DNA from: Duganella sp. Root336D2
GTDB lineage: Bacteria; Pseudomonadota; Gammaproteobacteria; Burkholderiales; Burkholderiaceae_D
Direction of reading: 5' to 3'
Assembly: GCF_001425005.1 (NCBI RefSeq)
Contig: NZ_LMDB01000038.1
Span: forward strand, 76,978-140,977
Length of the DNA stretch: 64,000 nucleotides
The notes below the pieces were generated by a model. That model had not been told where the DNA came from. It saw only the letters and a list, made by a program, of their open reading frames with translations, and made no database searches. This document shows, piece after piece, positions 25,940 through 36,135 of this stretch. The stretch's first letter is position 1; each line of letters opens with the position of its first letter. Both the position numbers and the translations under genes were made by a program.

Positions 25940-26867
25940 CGGACATGGCTTGGCGTTGCCGCTCCATGAATTCCTGCAGCGTGTCGATGCCGCGCAGTTG
26001 CAGGATGGTGTTGCGCACCGCAGCTTCCAGCAGCACAGCGATGTTGCGGCCGGCAGCAACGGGAATCACGACCTTGCGGATCGGAAGTCCCAGCACGTCT
26101 TCGGTCGGGAACTGGAACGGCAGGCGCTCCACTTCTTCCTCCAGCGCGGAGCGGCGCACCAGGTGCACGATCAGCTTCAGGCGCATCTTGCGGCGCACGG
26201 CGGTCTCGCCGAAGATCGCCTTGATGTCGAGCAGGCCCAGGCCGCGCACTTCGAGCAGGTTTTGCAGCAGCGGCGGGCAGCGGCCTTCGATCATGTTCGG
26301 CGCGATGCGTGCGAACTCCACCGCATCGTCGGCCACCAGGCCGTGCGAGCGTGAAATCAATTCAAGTCCCAGCTCGGATTTGCCGAGGCCGGAGTCGCCG
26401 GTAATCAGCACGCCCACGCCCAGCACGTCCATGAACACGCCGTGCATGATGATGCGCTGCGCCAGCTTCTTCGACAGGTAGACGCGCAGGAAGTCGATCA
26501 CCTGCGCCGCCGGCAGCGGGGTGGAGAACAGCGGGATATTCTTTTCGTCGCAGATCGCCAGGATGTCCGGCGGCGTCTCAAGGCCCTGCGCGATGATCAG
26601 CGCCGGCGGTCCGCCCGCGATCAGTTCACCGATCACGTGGGCGCGCGTCAAGGACTTGAGGCGCTGGTAGTAATTGATTTCCTGGTGGCCGAACACCTGG
26701 ATACGTCCAGGGTGAATCGTATTCAAGTGGCCAACCTGGTCGGCCGCCGAAGCGACGTCGCCGGAGATCAGGCGTTCGCCGCCTGGAAAGCCGGCGAACC
26801 ATCCAAGCTGCAGGGTTTCGCGATTGTCGTCGTACAGTCTCTGGATCGTCAGCGGCGTTTGCAGCAT
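25932..26867 (-). CDS. hprK: HPr kinase/phosphorylase HprK
   Basis: The 311-residue protein has the HprK N-terminal domain (1-130) and a C-terminal kinase domain with Walker [10 protein letters not shown] (about 155-163), [15 protein letters not shown] and the HprK signature [15 protein letters not shown]. It phosphorylates and dephosphorylates HPr on serine. In proteobacteria with a nitrogen PTS this tunes PTS output rather than classical catabolite repression. It starts 3 bases after ptsN and is followed by rapZ. Confidence 0.97.
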   Translation of the reverse strand: MLQTPLTIQRLYDDNRETLQLGWFAGFPGGERLISGDVASAADQVGHLNTIHPGRIQVFGHQEINYYQRLKSLTRAHVIGELIAGGPPALIIAQGLETPPDILAICDEKNIPLFSTPLPAAQVIDFLRVYLSKKLAQRIIMHGVFMDVLGVGVLITGDSGLGKSELGLELISRSHGLVADDAVEFARIAPNMIEGRCPPLLQNLLEVRGLGLLDIKAIFGETAVRRKMRLKLIVHLVRRSALEEEVERLPFQFPTEDVLGLPIRKVVIPVAAGRNIAVLLEAAVRNTILQLRGIDTLQEFMERQRQAMSGD

Positions 26868-26870
26868 GGC

Positions 26871-27353
26871 TTAACTCGCCGCCTGCAGGCTGGGCTGCCA
26901 GTTGACGATGCGGCTGTAAACCGATTTCGGGTCCGGGTCTTCCGTCAGGGCCTGGCGGAAGGCGTCGTCCGAGAACATTTCTGCGATCTCGGACAGGATT
27001 TCGAGGTGCTGCTGCGTCACGTGATCAGGAATGAGCAGGAAGAACAGCAGGTTCACTGGCTTGCCGTCCGGCGATTCGAAAGGAATCGGTTCGGCCAGGC
27101 GAACGAAGGCGGCCAACGGCGCCTTCAGGCTCTTGGATCCCTTGATACGCCCGTGCGGTACAGCCACGCCGTGACCCAGGCCGGTGGAACCCAGCCGTTC
27201 ACGCGCGAACAGGTTGTCCGATACGGTAGAGCGAGCGATGCCGCAATTGTTCTCAAAGATCAGGCCGGCTTGCTCGAAAGCGCGCTTTTTGCTGGAGACT
27301 TCCAGGTCGAGCTGGACGTTCTCTAGCGAAAGGATTTTGCTCAGGTTATTCAT
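26871..27353 (-). CDS. ptsN: Nitrogen-PTS EIIA protein PtsN
   Basis: The 160-residue EIIA-Ntr (fructose-type EIIA fold) has the phosphoacceptor His67 in GHGVAVPHGRIKG. It receives phosphate from the EINtr/NPr relay and regulates potassium, phosphate and nitrogen metabolism by protein contacts. It heads a minus-strand unit with hprK and rapZ and has a TATAAT promoter at 27383-27411. In related genomes the gene often follows hpf co-directionally; here it lies 8.7 kb away and is inverted. Confidence 0.95.
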   Translation of the reverse strand: MNNLSKILSLENVQLDLEVSSKKRAFEQAGLIFENNCGIARSTVSDNLFARERLGSTGLGHGVAVPHGRIKGSKSLKAPLAAFVRLAEPIPFESPDGKPVNLLFFLLIPDHVTQQHLEILSEIAEMFSDDAFRQALTEDPDPKSVYSRIVNWQPSLQAAS

Positions 27354-27382
27354 GACGCGACATTTAGGTGCTTTGCGAGCGC

Positions 27383-27411
27383 ATTATAGGCTTGTTTCTC
27401 AGCCGTGTAAC
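27383..27411 (-). promoter_or_regulatory. Candidate sigma-70 promoter for ptsN-hprK-rapZ
   Basis: On the minus strand GTTACA (27406-27411) is separated by 17 bases from a perfect TATAAT (27383-27388), about 30 bases before the ptsN start. Spacing and hexamers suit a housekeeping promoter. Confidence 0.55.
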
Positions 27412-27448
27412 TCGAAATTCACGCAATGTTTCCGCGTGGAAAATGCAC

Positions 27449-28282
27449 TTACTGGCGGGCGTTGCGCAAATTGGCCGGCCGCTGTGCACTACTAAAGTTG
27501 GTGCGCCATGGGTTGATATCAAGGCCGCCCCGGCGGGTATAGCGCGCGTACACCGTTAAATGTTGAGGCTTGCACTGGCGCAGGATGTCCGTAAAGATAC
27601 GCTCGACGCATTGCTCGTGGAATTCATTGTGTTCGCGGAAACCGATCAGGTATTTGAGCAAGCTTTCCTGGTCGATCTGCGGGCCGTAGTAGCTGATCTG
27701 CACGCTGCCCCAGTCGGGCTGGCCGGTCACCAGGCAATTCGACTTCAGCAAATGCGAGACGAGGGTTTCCTCTACTGGCAATTCGTCGAAGTTGGCTTTC
27801 AGGGTTTCCGGCTGCGGGGAATAGTTGTCGACATCGATATCCAGGCGGTCCAGCAACTGGCCTTCCAGTTCGCCCATTCCCAGCTTTTCGAAGTCTTCCT
27901 GCATGGTCAGGGTGACGTGTACGCTGGCGCCGGCGGCTGCGGACAGGTCTTGCTGCAGCAGGATTTTCAGTGCGTCGGGGCCGGCCAGCCTGGTCTGGTT
28001 GAAGGAATTGAGGTAAAGCTTGAAAGATTTCGATTCGATCAAGTTTGGCGAGTCGGCCGGGATGGTGAAGCGCGCCACGGCGACTTGCGGCTTGCCGCGC
28101 ATGTTGAGCCAGGACAGCTCGTACCCGTTCCAGATATCCACGCCGAAGAAGGGCAGGGTGCCTTTCAGTCCCAATTCGTCACGCTTGGCCTGGCGCGGGA
28201 TCGGGAACAGCAGTTCCGGCGCGTAGTCGGTGCGGTAGGCGGAGGTTTTGCCGAGGGGGGATTGCTCTGGGTGGTTGGACAT
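27449..28282 (-). CDS. queF: NADPH-dependent 7-cyano-7-deazaguanine reductase QueF (long form)
   Basis: QueF reduces preQ0 to preQ1 in queuosine tRNA-modification synthesis. ATG 28282 gives 277 residues, the size of the two-domain proteobacterial form; the open frame before it is non-coding. The motifs are [17 protein letters not shown], the QueF signature [13 protein letters not shown], the catalytic Cys in [16 protein letters not shown], and [10 protein letters not shown]. No Shine-Dalgarno precedes the start; an 8-bp inverted repeat ends exactly at it. It follows ilvA on the same strand. Confidence 0.95.
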   Translation of the reverse strand: MSNHPEQSPLGKTSAYRTDYAPELLFPIPRQAKRDELGLKGTLPFFGVDIWNGYELSWLNMRGKPQVAVARFTIPADSPNLIESKSFKLYLNSFNQTRLAGPDALKILLQQDLSAAAGASVHVTLTMQEDFEKLGMGELEGQLLDRLDIDVDNYSPQPETLKANFDELPVEETLVSHLLKSNCLVTGQPDWGSVQISYYGPQIDQESLLKYLIGFREHNEFHEQCVERIFTDILRQCKPQHLTVYARYTRRGGLDINPWRTNFSSAQRPANLRNARQ

Positions 28283-28310
28283 GGCGGACTTCGTTTTGGG
28301 ACAGTCCGCC
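28283..28310 (-). promoter_or_regulatory. Inverted repeat abutting the queF start codon
   Basis: Minus-strand GGCGGACT and AGTCCGCC form perfect 8-bp arms around a 12-base loop; the second arm is directly followed by the queF ATG. It could hide the initiation region. It does not resemble the preQ1 riboswitch classes I know, although queF genes are common targets of them. Confidence 0.45.
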
Positions 28311-28337
28311 AGTTTACCTGAAACCCGGTTACCGGTT

Positions 28338-29870
28338 TTAGAGGAACAACTTGTAAACCGGATTCTGCGACTCATCCCAATAGCGATACCCAAGGGTAGC
28401 CAGGAACTGCGCAAACTTGTCCGCATCCTGTGCCGGCACCTGCAAGCCGATCAGGATCCTCCCCACATCGCCGCCCTGCGAGCGGTAATGGCACAGGGAG
28501 ATATTCCACTCCGGCGCCATCGAATCCAGGAAACGCATCAGCGCACCCGGACGCTCGGGGAACTCGAAGCGATACAGCAATTCATCCTTCGCCAGCACGC
28601 TCTTGCCGCCAACCAGGTGGCGCAAGTGCGACTTGGCCAATTCATCATGCGTCAAGTCCAGCGTCTTGAAGTTGTTCTCTTCAAAGCGCCGCGCAATCGT
28701 CGAAGACTCGCTGCGATCGGCTATCTGCACACCGACAAACACGTGCGCCTGTTCCTGGTCGCTGATACGGTAGTTGAACTCGGTGACATTGCGTGGTCCC
28801 ACCAGGCTGCAGAAGCGTTTGAACGAGCCGCGCTGTTCCGGCATGGTCACCGCGAACACTGCCTCGCGCGATTCACCCAGCTCGGCGCGTTCCGCCACAA
28901 AGCGCAGGCGGTCGAAGTTCATGTTGGCGCCGCTGCAGATGGTGACCAGGGTTTCGCCCTGTACCGGATACTTGCCCATCTCGGCCCGCTCGACATAGGC
29001 CTTGGCGCCGGCGACGGCCAGTGCGCCGGAAGGCTCCAGGATCGAGCGCGTATCGGTGAACACGTCCTTGATCGCCGCGCAGATCGCATCGGTATCGACC
29101 ACGATCACTTCATCGACAAACTGCTGCGCCAGGCGGAAGGTCTCTTCGCCCACCAGGCGCACGGCAGTGCCGTCGGCGAACAGGCCGACATCGGACAAGG
29201 TCACGCGTTCGCCAGCCTTGATGGAGCGGCCCATCGCATCCGAATCCATGGTTTGCACGCCGATGATCTTGATATCGGGGCGCAGCTGCTTCACATAGGC
29301 TGCGACACCGGCAATCAGGCCGCCGCCGCCGATCGGCACGAAGATCGCATGGATCGGGCCGGAGTGCTGGCGCAGGATTTCCATGGCGATCGTGCCCTGG
29401 CCGGCGATCACTTCCGGATCGTCGAACGGATGCACGAAGGTCAGCTTCTGCTCTTTTTCAAGCTGCAGGGCGTGGTTGTAGGCGTCTGTGTAGGACTCGC
29501 CATGCAGCACCACTTCCACGCTGGCGCCGCCGCGGCGACGCACTGATTCGATTTTCAGCTGCGGGGTGGTGGCAGGCATGACGATGAGGGCGCGGCAGCC
29601 GAGTTTTGCTGCGGACAGGGCAACGCCCTGCGCGTGGTTGCCGGCAGAGGCGCAAATGACGCCGCGCTTCAATTGCGCGTCGCTCAGATTCGCCATCTTG
29701 TTGTAAGCGCCGCGTACCTTGAAGCTAAAGACGTCCTGCACGTCCTCTCGCTTGAAGTAAATCTGGTTGCCAATTCGTTGCGAGAGAATCGGTGCCAGTT
29801 CGAGCGGAGTTTCATGGGCCACGTCGTAGACGCGGGAAGTCAGGATTTTCTTCAGGTAGTCGATAGTCAT
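28338..29870 (-). CDS. ilvA: Threonine ammonia-lyase IlvA, biosynthetic
   Basis: The 510-residue PLP enzyme starts at ATG 29870 ([18 protein letters not shown]), matching the family N-terminus. The catalytic Lys51 lies in [10 protein letters not shown] and the PLP phosphate loop in [12 protein letters not shown]. The C-terminal third has two ACT-like regulatory domains (about 330-510) expected to bind isoleucine and valine. It deaminates threonine to 2-oxobutanoate, the first committed step to isoleucine. No obvious ribosome-binding site precedes the start. The divergent neighbour is a YqaA-type gene. Confidence 0.95.
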   Translation of the reverse strand: MTIDYLKKILTSRVYDVAHETPLELAPILSQRIGNQIYFKREDVQDVFSFKVRGAYNKMANLSDAQLKRGVICASAGNHAQGVALSAAKLGCRALIVMPATTPQLKIESVRRRGGASVEVVLHGESYTDAYNHALQLEKEQKLTFVHPFDDPEVIAGQGTIAMEILRQHSGPIHAIFVPIGGGGLIAGVAAYVKQLRPDIKIIGVQTMDSDAMGRSIKAGERVTLSDVGLFADGTAVRLVGEETFRLAQQFVDEVIVVDTDAICAAIKDVFTDTRSILEPSGALAVAGAKAYVERAEMGKYPVQGETLVTICSGANMNFDRLRFVAERAELGESREAVFAVTMPEQRGSFKRFCSLVGPRNVTEFNYRISDQEQAHVFVGVQIADRSESSTIARRFEENNFKTLDLTHDELAKSHLRHLVGGKSVLAKDELLYRFEFPERPGALMRFLDSMAPEWNISLCHYRSQGGDVGRILIGLQVPAQDADKFAQFLATLGYRYWDESQNPVYKLFL

Positions 29871-30008
29871 GATTTGCAAAAGTAAAGGTGTGGTGCAAAG
29901 ACTGACAACGGCGGGTAACCGGAGGAGGTGCACGCCTGCCATGCGGGTATGCGGGTGGCAGGATGTCTAACGTGCTTTGAGCTTGGTACGGATGATTATA
30001 ATTGACCC

Positions 30009-30503
30009 ATGATTGAAAACGCTATTCGCTGGCTGCTGGACCTTATTGCGGCGCCAGAAGTGGGGCTGACGTCGGTGTTTATCATCAGTTTCGTCTCAGC
30101 CACACTGGTACCCCTGGGCTCGGAGCCCGCGGTCTTTGCCGTCTGCAAAGCCAACCCTGAACTGTTCTGGCCGGCCATTGCGGTCGCCACGGTGGGCAAC
30201 ACGCTGGGCGGGATGGTTGATTACTGGATCGGTTATTACGCCAAGAAAGCCTTCACCAAGGAACGTTCGAGCCGCTGGTTCGGCTGGCTGGCGCACCATG
30301 GGGCCAAGACCATGCTGCTGTCCTGGGTGCCTGGTATCGGCGACCCGCTGTGCACGCTGGGCGGCTGGCTGAAGCTGCCTTTCTGGCCGTCCGTCATGTA
30401 TATGGCGATCGGCAAGCTGGCGCGCTACCTGACCATGACCTCCCTGCTGCTGTACGTGCCGGATGGCTTCTGGCGCTCGTTGGCCCACTCGCTGGGCGGG
30501 TGA
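30009..30503 (+). CDS. YqaA-family (DedA/SNARE-associated) inner-membrane protein
   Basis: The 164-residue membrane protein has the small DedA-like YqaA layout: a short N-terminal helix, VFIISFVSATLVPLGSEP, then NTLGGMVDYWIGYYAKK, SWVPGIGDPLCTLGGWLKLP and a final helix. These conserved Gly/Pro re-entrant motifs mark the VTT/SNARE-associated fold. YqaA function is not established; DedA proteins are linked to lipid flipping and membrane potential. A TATAAT sits only 7 bases before the start. Confidence 0.88.
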   Translation: MIENAIRWLLDLIAAPEVGLTSVFIISFVSATLVPLGSEPAVFAVCKANPELFWPAIAVATVGNTLGGMVDYWIGYYAKKAFTKERSSRWFGWLAHHGAKTMLLSWVPGIGDPLCTLGGWLKLPFWPSVMYMAIGKLARYLTMTSLLLYVPDGFWRSLAHSLGG

Positions 30504-30711
30504 ACATTCCGCATGGCAGCGGGGTTGCAGAATTTCGGGTAGTTTGACGTGGAAACTTACAAACTAAATGTTGAATTATTTGCCTTTAGCGAAATTTAGT
30601 TCTTTGAATTGACGTTAACGGAACCCCGTTGGCCTCTAAGGCTGTTTCCATCTTGTGCGCCGCAATAAGATAGAATGTTCTGTCCCAGCGTCAGCCCCCC
30701 GTCCACGCAAT

Positions 30712-33700
30712 ATGAACGCACCAGCACAAATCCAGGCACTGCTCGCCGAATCGCCAGATGGTCACGCCCATACCCGCTTGCGGGAGATTCCGTACAACTA
30801 CACTTCCTTCTCTGATCGCGAAATCGTGATCCGCCTGCTGGGCGAAGAGTCCTGGGCGTTGTTGGACGAACTGAGGGCCTCGCGCCAGACCGGCCGATCC
30901 GCGCGCATGCTGTACGAAGTGCTGGGCGATATCTGGGTCGTGCGCCGCAACCCCTACCTGCAGGATGACCTGCTGGACAATCCGAAGCGCCGCCAATCCC
31001 TGATCGATGCACTGCATCACCGTCTGGCGGAAGTTGACAAGCGCCGCAACACTGTCGACGCTGCAGCCGATACCGATTCGGAAAAGCGCAGCGGCAATGT
31101 GGAGAAGCTGCTGCGCGCCGCAAGCAAGGCAGTGGCCGACTTCGGCGAAGAATTCCGCCAGATGTACGACCTGCGCAAGCGCACGCAGAAGGTGCTGGGC
31201 AAATACACCGAGAAGCACAATATCTGCTTCGACGGCATGAAGCGTATCACCCACGTGACCGACGCCACCGACTGGCGCGTCGAGTACCCGTTCGTGGTGC
31301 TGACGCCGGACAGCGAAGATGAAATGGCAGGCCTGGTGAAAGGCTGTATCGAACTTGGCCTGACCATTATCCCGCGCGGCGGCGGCACCGGCTACACCGG
31401 CGGCGCGATTCCGCTGACGCCATTGTCGGCTGTCATCAACACCGAAAAGCTGCTCAAGCTGGGCGCCGTTGAAATGAAGGTGCTGCCAGGCCTGGACCGC
31501 GAATACGCGACCGTGCACTCGGAAGCAGGCGTCATTACCAACAAGGTCAGCGAAGCGGCGGAAAAAGCTGGCTTCGTGTTTGCGGTCGACCCGACTTCGG
31601 CCCACGCCTCCTGCATCGGCGGCAATATCGCCATGAACGCGGGCGGCAAGAAGGCTGTGCTGTGGGGCACCGCGCTGGACAACCTGGCCTCGTGGCGCAT
31701 GGTCGACCCGAACGGCGACTGGCTGGAAGTCACGCGCCTGGACCACAACTTGTCCAAGATCCACGACACGCCGCTGGCGCGCTTCAAACTGGAGTGGACG
31801 CATCCGAACGGACGCGGCGAATCGAAAGGCGAGCCGTTCAAGACCGAGATCCTGGAAATCGAAGGCCGCAAGTTCCGCAAGGAAGGCCTGGGCAAGGACG
31901 TCACCGACAAATTCCTGGCCGGTCTGCCCGGCGTGCAGAAAGAGGGCACCGATGGCCTGATCACGTCCGCGCGCTGGATCCTGCACAAGATGCCGAAGTT
32001 CACGCGCACCGTCTGCCTGGAGTTCTTCGGTCAGGCGCGCGATGCGATCCCGTCGATCGTTGAGATCAAAGACTACCTGGATGGCCTGCCGGCACAGGGC
32101 GAGCAATTCACGACCATCCGCCTGGCTGGCCTGGAGCACCTCGACGAGCGCTACCTGCGCGCCGTCGGCTACGCCACCAAATCCAAGCGCGGCGTGCTGC
32201 CTAAGATGGCGCTGTTCGGCGACATCGTCGGTGACGATGAAAGCGCCGTGGCGCTGGCCGCATCCGAAGTGGTGCGCCTGGCGAATACGCGCGTCGGTGA
32301 AGGCTTCGTGGCCGTGAGCCCGGAAGCGCGCAAGAAATTCTGGCTGGACCGCGCCCGTACCGCGGCAATCGCGAAGCACACCAACGCCTTCAAGATCAAT
32401 GAAGACGTGGTGATCCCGCTGAACCGCATGGGCGAGTACACCGACGGCATCGAGCGCATCAACATCGAGCTGTCTCTCAAGAACAAGCTGCAGCTGGCCC
32501 AGGAACTGCGCGCATTCCTGGCCGCCGACAAGCTCCCGATCGGCAAGAGCGACGACGCCACCGACGACAAGGTCGGCTACGACGAAATGCTGGGCGACCG
32601 CCAATCCCAGGCGCTGGCGCTGCTGGACCAGGTGCATGCACGCTGGACTTTCACCCTGGCCAACCTGGACAAGCCGCTGGCGGAAGTGCGCGCCGACTTG
32701 CTGGCGCTGGGCCTGCAGCACCTGGCTGGCGCGCTGGACGACCGCCTGCAGCACCAGCCGCAAGCGACCCTGTTCGACGTGGCGCAAGACCGCACCGTGC
32801 GTATCAGCTGGAAGCAGGAAATCCGCGCGCAACTGCGCCAGGTCTTCAACGGCGGCGCTTACAAGCAGATCCTCGATGAAGCGCAGGCGATCCACAAGCG
32901 CGTACTGCACGGCCGCGTCTTCGTGGCGCTGCACATGCACGCCGGCGATGGCAACGTGCACACCAACCTGCCGGTCAACTCGGACCACTACGAAATGCTG
33001 CAGGATGCGCACAAGGCAGTGGCACGCATCATGAAGCTGGCCCGCTCGCTGAACGGCGTGATCTCGGGTGAGCACGGCATCGGCATCACCAAGCTGGAAT
33101 TCCTGACTGAAGACGAGATCGGCGAATTCCGCGAATACAAGAAACGCGTCGACCCGGAAGGCCGCTTCAACAAAGGCAAGCTGCTTAACTTGCCGGGCAT
33201 GGAAGCGACCCTGCTGAATGCCTATACGCCTTCGTTCGGCCTGATGGGCCACGAATCGCTGATCATGCAGCAAAGCGATATCGGCGACATCGCCAACAGC
33301 GTGAAGGACTGCCTGCGCTGCGGCAAGTGCAAGCCGGTGTGCTCGACCCACGTGCCGCGCGCCAACCTGCTGTACTCGCCGCGCGACAAGATCCTTGCGA
33401 CGTCGTCGCTGATCGAAGCCTTCCTGTACGAAGAGCAGACCCGCCGCGGCATTTCGATCCGGCACTGGGAAGAATTCGAAGACGTTGCCGACCACTGCAC
33501 CGTATGCCACAAGTGCGAATCGCCATGCCCGGTCAATATCGACTTCGGCGATGTGTCGATGAATATGCGCAACCTGCTGCGCAAGATGGACAAGCGCTCC
33601 TTCAATCCGGGCAAGCGTGCGGCCATGTTCTTCCTGAATGCGACCGACCCGTCCACGATCCGCGCCACGCGCGAGGTGATGATGGGCTGGGGCTACAAGG

Positions 33701-34719
33701 CGCAGCGCCTGGGGCATGAAGTGTTCAAGACCGTCGCGCGCAAGCAGGCCAAGGCACCGCCGCCTACGGTCGGCAAACCGGCCGTGCGCGAGCAGGTGAT
33801 TCACTTCGTGAACAAGAAAATGCCGGGCAACCTGCCGAAGAAGACGGCGCGGGCGCTGCTGGACATCGAAGACAACAAGATGATCCCGATCATTCGCGAT
33901 CCGAAGAAGACCAATGCCAATAGCGAGGCCGTGTTCTACTTCCCGGGCTGCGGGTCGGAGCGGCTGTTCTCCCAGGTCGGCCTGGCCACGCAAGCCATGC
34001 TGTGGGATGTGGGGGTACAGACCGTGCTGCCGCCGGGCTACCTGTGCTGCGGCTATCCACAGCGCGGTGCAGGCGATTACGACAAGGCGGAGAAAATGGT
34101 GACGGACAATCGTGTCCTGTTCCACCGCATGGCAAATACGCTGAACTACCTGGATATCAAGACTGTGGTGGTGTCTTGCGGTACCTGCTACGACCAGTTG
34201 GCTGGCTACGAGTTCGAAAAAATCTTCCCTGGCTGCCGCATCATGGACATCCACGAGTACCTGCTGGAGAAGAACGTCAAGCTGGAAGGCGTGACCGGCA
34301 CCCGCTACATGTATCACGATCCGTGCCACTCGCCGATGAAGATGCAGGATCCGCTGAAGACGGTGAACGCGCTGGTGTCCACGGTCGACAATGTGAAGAT
34401 CGAAAAGAACGATCGCTGCTGCGGCGAGTCCGGCACGCTGGCTGCCGCCCGTCCGGATATTTCGACGCAGGTGCGCTTCCGCAAGGAACAGGAGATGGTG
34501 GCCGGCGCCGACAAGCTGCGCCAGGATTTCGATGGCGACGTGAAGATCCTGACCAGCTGTCCGGCATGCCTGCAAGGCCTGACCCGCTATAACGACGATT
34601 CCGGTACCACTGCCGACTACATCGTGGTCGAAATGGCCAAGCACAAGCTGGGCGACAACTGGCTGGTGGATTACGTGGCGCGCGCCAATGACGGCGGCAT
34701 CGAAAGGGTGCTGGTATGA
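30712..34719 (+). CDS. DUF3683-FAD oxidase-[4Fe-4S]-CCG fusion oxidoreductase
   Basis: A 1335-residue protein from ATG 30712. In order: a DUF3683 N-terminal domain (about 1-165); an FAD-binding PCMH domain ([12 protein letters not shown] near 222, [13 protein letters not shown] near 295); a D-lactate/glycolate-type oxidase C-terminal domain ([12 protein letters not shown] near 741, [10 protein letters not shown] near 785); two 4Fe-4S motifs ([11 protein letters not shown] near 866, [13 protein letters not shown] near 929); and two CCG heterodisulfide-reductase-type domains (FPGCG near 1075, then [12 protein letters not shown] near 1203 and CCGESGTL near 1236). It resembles GlcD plus GlcF fused in one chain and probably oxidises a 2-hydroxyacid. 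The substrate is unknown. The stop overlaps the HIT gene. Confidence 0.92.
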   Translation: MNAPAQIQALLAESPDGHAHTRLREIPYNYTSFSDREIVIRLLGEESWALLDELRASRQTGRSARMLYEVLGDIWVVRRNPYLQDDLLDNPKRRQSLIDALHHRLAEVDKRRNTVDAAADTDSEKRSGNVEKLLRAASKAVADFGEEFRQMYDLRKRTQKVLGKYTEKHNICFDGMKRITHVTDATDWRVEYPFVVLTPDSEDEMAGLVKGCIELGLTIIPRGGGTGYTGGAIPLTPLSAVINTEKLLKLGAVEMKVLPGLDREYATVHSEAGVITNKVSEAAEKAGFVFAVDPTSAHASCIGGNIAMNAGGKKAVLWGTALDNLASWRMVDPNGDWLEVTRLDHNLSKIHDTPLARFKLEWTHPNGRGESKGEPFKTEILEIEGRKFRKEGLGKDVTDKFLAGLPGVQKEGTDGLITSARWILHKMPKFTRTVCLEFFGQARDAIPSIVEIKDYLDGLPAQGEQFTTIRLAGLEHLDERYLRAVGYATKSKRGVLPKMALFGDIVGDDESAVALAASEVVRLANTRVGEGFVAVSPEARKKFWLDRARTAAIAKHTNAFKINEDVVIPLNRMGEYTDGIERINIELSLKNKLQLAQELRAFLAADKLPIGKSDDATDDKVGYDEMLGDRQSQALALLDQVHARWTFTLANLDKPLAEVRADLLALGLQHLAGALDDRLQHQPQATLFDVAQDRTVRISWKQEIRAQLRQVFNGGAYKQILDEAQAIHKRVLHGRVFVALHMHAGDGNVHTNLPVNSDHYEMLQDAHKAVARIMKLARSLNGVISGEHGIGITKLEFLTEDEIGEFREYKKRVDPEGRFNKGKLLNLPGMEATLLNAYTPSFGLMGHESLIMQQSDIGDIANSVKDCLRCGKCKPVCSTHVPRANLLYSPRDKILATSSLIEAFLYEEQTRRGISIRHWEEFEDVADHCTVCHKCESPCPVNIDFGDVSMNMRNLLRKMDKRSFNPGKRAAMFFLNATDPSTIRATREVMMGWGYKAQRLGHEVFKTVARKQAKAPPPTVGKPAVREQVIHFVNKKMPGNLPKKTARALLDIEDNKMIPIIRDPKKTNANSEAVFYFPGCGSERLFSQVGLATQAMLWDVGVQTVLPPGYLCCGYPQRGAGDYDKAEKMVTDNRVLFHRMANTLNYLDIKTVVVSCGTCYDQLAGYEFEKIFPGCRIMDIHEYLLEKNVKLEGVTGTRYMYHDPCHSPMKMQDPLKTVNALVSTVDNVKIEKNDRCCGESGTLAAARPDISTQVRFRKEQEMVAGADKLRQDFDGDVKILTSCPACLQGLTRYNDDSGTTADYIVVEMAKHKLGDNWLVDYVARANDGGIERVLV

Positions 34720-35150
34720 CGATCAACTGCGACCTGTGCAAGCTGCTCGCCAATCCGCCTGTGGACGTGGTGATCTGGCATGACGACCGCCTGGCAGTGA
34801 TCCTGGTCGACGAGCCGGGCTACCCGGGCTTCACGCGTGTAGTGTGGCACGACCACGTGCGCGAAATGACCGACCTGCCGCCGGCGGACCGCGACCACCT
34901 CATGCAGGCCGTCTGGGCGGTTGAGCAGGCGCAGCGCGCCACCATGGCGCCGCACAAGGTCAACGTGGCCAGCTTCGGCAATATGACGCCGCACGTGCAT
35001 TGGCACGTCATCCCGCGCTACACTGACGACGCGCACTTCCCGAACCCGACCTGGGGCGCAAGGCAGCGCGAGCCTGACGCGGCCGCCACTGCGGCGCGTG
35101 CAGCCCTGCTGCCGGCCCTGCGTGCGGCTATCATCGAGAATCTGAAATGA
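34716..35150 (+). CDS. HIT-family (histidine triad) protein
   Basis: The 144-residue protein has the HIT nucleotide-binding fold with the histidine triad in [13 protein letters not shown] and an N-terminal DLCKLL motif. HIT proteins hydrolyse or transfer nucleotides. Its start overlaps the stop of the DUF3683 gene and its own stop overlaps the DUF971 gene (both ATGA), so the three are translationally coupled. The substrate is not known. Confidence 0.93.
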   Translation: MTINCDLCKLLANPPVDVVIWHDDRLAVILVDEPGYPGFTRVVWHDHVREMTDLPPADRDHLMQAVWAVEQAQRATMAPHKVNVASFGNMTPHVHWHVIPRYTDDAHFPNPTWGARQREPDAAATAARAALLPALRAAIIENLK

Positions 35151-35566
35151 AGAACCCAACCGGCCTGACAGTCCACAGCAAATCGCGCTACCTGGAAATC
35201 TCTTTCGACGATGACGCGAGCTTCAACATCCCGTTCGAGCTGCTGCGCGTGTATTCGCCGTCGGCGGAAGTGAAGGGGCACGGGCCGGGCCAGGAAGTAC
35301 TGCAAGTCGGCAAGCGCGATGTCGCCATGACCAACCTCGAGCCGGTCGGCAATTACGCCGTCAAGCCGACCTTTGACGACGGCCACAATTCGGGCCTGTA
35401 CACCTGGGATTACCTGTACGACCTGGGCGCCCGCATGGAGCACCACTGGGCGGACTACCTGAAACGCCTGGAAGCCGCCGGCTTCCCTGGCGACTCCGGC
35501 CGCGAAGCCGGCACCGTGCTGCCCGGCGCCGCCACCAAGGCCCACGGCTGCGGCCACCACCACTGA
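35147..35566 (+). CDS. DUF971 (gamma-butyrobetaine hydroxylase-like N-terminal) protein
   Basis: The 139-residue protein matches DUF971: LTVHSKSRYLEISFDD, FELLRVYSPSAEVKGHG, NYAVKPTFDDGHNSGLYTW and YLYDLGARME. This is the GBBH-like N-terminal domain found alone in bacteria, often beside Fe-S or Mrp-type genes. The C-terminus is a short metal-binding-like tail, KAHGCGHHH. It is coupled to the HIT gene upstream and is the last gene of this unit. Confidence 0.9.
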   Translation: MKNPTGLTVHSKSRYLEISFDDDASFNIPFELLRVYSPSAEVKGHGPGQEVLQVGKRDVAMTNLEPVGNYAVKPTFDDGHNSGLYTWDYLYDLGARMEHHWADYLKRLEAAGFPGDSGREAGTVLPGAATKAHGCGHHH

Positions 35567-35720
35567 GCCAGTCCGGATCCAGATCCGGTGATGCGCGCGC
35601 GCAGGCGCCGCGGGCCGCCGGATCGGCCTGGCGCAGAGGATGGCGGTGTCGAGGTAGATCTTGCTGGGCATTGGGCCAGCTTGCGCTTGGCCCGAATGCC
35701 TGCTTTCGGATACGTCAAGA

Positions 35721-35743
35721 AATGGCGGCATGTTGCCGCCATT
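35721..35743 (-). terminator. Rho-independent terminator after the small 82-aa gene
   Basis: AATGGCGGCA and TGCCGCCATT form a perfect 10-bp stem with a 3-base loop. Read on the minus strand it is followed by TTCTT and lies 10 bases after the stop at 35754. Confidence 0.65.
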
Positions 35744-35753
35744 GAAAGAATGC

Positions 35754-36002
35754 TTAGTTGACCATCATTTTGCGGCGCTGGAACTCTTCATAGCGTTGCT
35801 GCTCGCGTTCCCAGATGTAGCGGAATGCGGCGCGGGCTTCCGGAGTCAGGCGACGGATGGCCTCAACATTGAAGGTCATCGGGTGCGGCTCAGCGGATGC
35901 CAGTGCACGCGATTGGGCGCGGGTGGCATCGATGAACTGCTTGGTGGCTTCGTCGATATCCGGGAAAAAAATGTCCGCGGGCAATTTTTGCTGAAGCTCC
36001 AT
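35754..36002 (-). CDS. Small conserved-looking protein of unknown function
   Basis: ATG 36002 is chosen because TAGGAGAT stands at the right distance; the longer frame from 36149 lies in the promoter area. The 82-residue product (MELQQKLPADIFFPDIDEA onward) is charged and helical, with RRLTPEARAAFRYIWEREQQ and a C-terminal QRRKMMVN. It has its own ribosome-binding site and terminator, which supports a real gene. I do not recognise a family. It is divergent from ubiE. Confidence 0.72.
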   Translation of the reverse strand: MELQQKLPADIFFPDIDEATKQFIDATRAQSRALASAEPHPMTFNVEAIRRLTPEARAAFRYIWEREQQRYEEFQRRKMMVN

Positions 36003-36104
36003 CTGAAAATCTCCTAGTAAGACAAATCGTCTGAGCCATAAAACGACTCGTTGAGCATTCTGGTTGACAAGCGTCATCAAAATCTGTGCGCCACCCCACA
36101 AATG

Positions 36105-36110
36105 TATAAT
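36105..36110 (+). promoter_or_regulatory. -10 element of the ubiE promoter
   Basis: A perfect TATAAT 26 bases upstream of the ubiE ATG, in the intergenic region between divergent genes. The -35 region (ATCTGT at 17-base spacing) is poor, so an activator or extended contacts may help. Confidence 0.5.
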
Positions 36111-36135
36111 GCGGCAATTACAAGGCACCCTCAAA

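Noticed and set aside
28283-28337. PreQ1 riboswitch in front of queF
   Set aside because: The leader has a hairpin at the start codon but not the stem-loop plus A-rich tail pattern of known preQ1 riboswitches.
29995-30002. ATTATAAT as a leaderless promoter for the YqaA gene
   Set aside because: The -10 lies only 7 bases before the ATG, the -35 spacing is 14, and the octamer is self-complementary, so the direction is unclear.
30691-34644. 1317-codon antisense open frame opposite the DUF3683 gene
   Set aside because: It mirrors the codon pattern of a GC-rich gene on the other strand, with His/Gln/Arg/Ala-rich nonsense composition and no recognisable motifs.
35570-35720. Additional hairpins (CCGGATCC..GATCCGG and GGGCCA..TTGGCCC) after the DUF971 gene
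   Set aside because: Short GC-rich complementarities without a T-run or repeat copies; expected by chance at this composition.
36064-36069. TTGACA as the ubiE -35 element
   Set aside because: It is 35 bases from the TATAAT at 36105, too far to pair with it.
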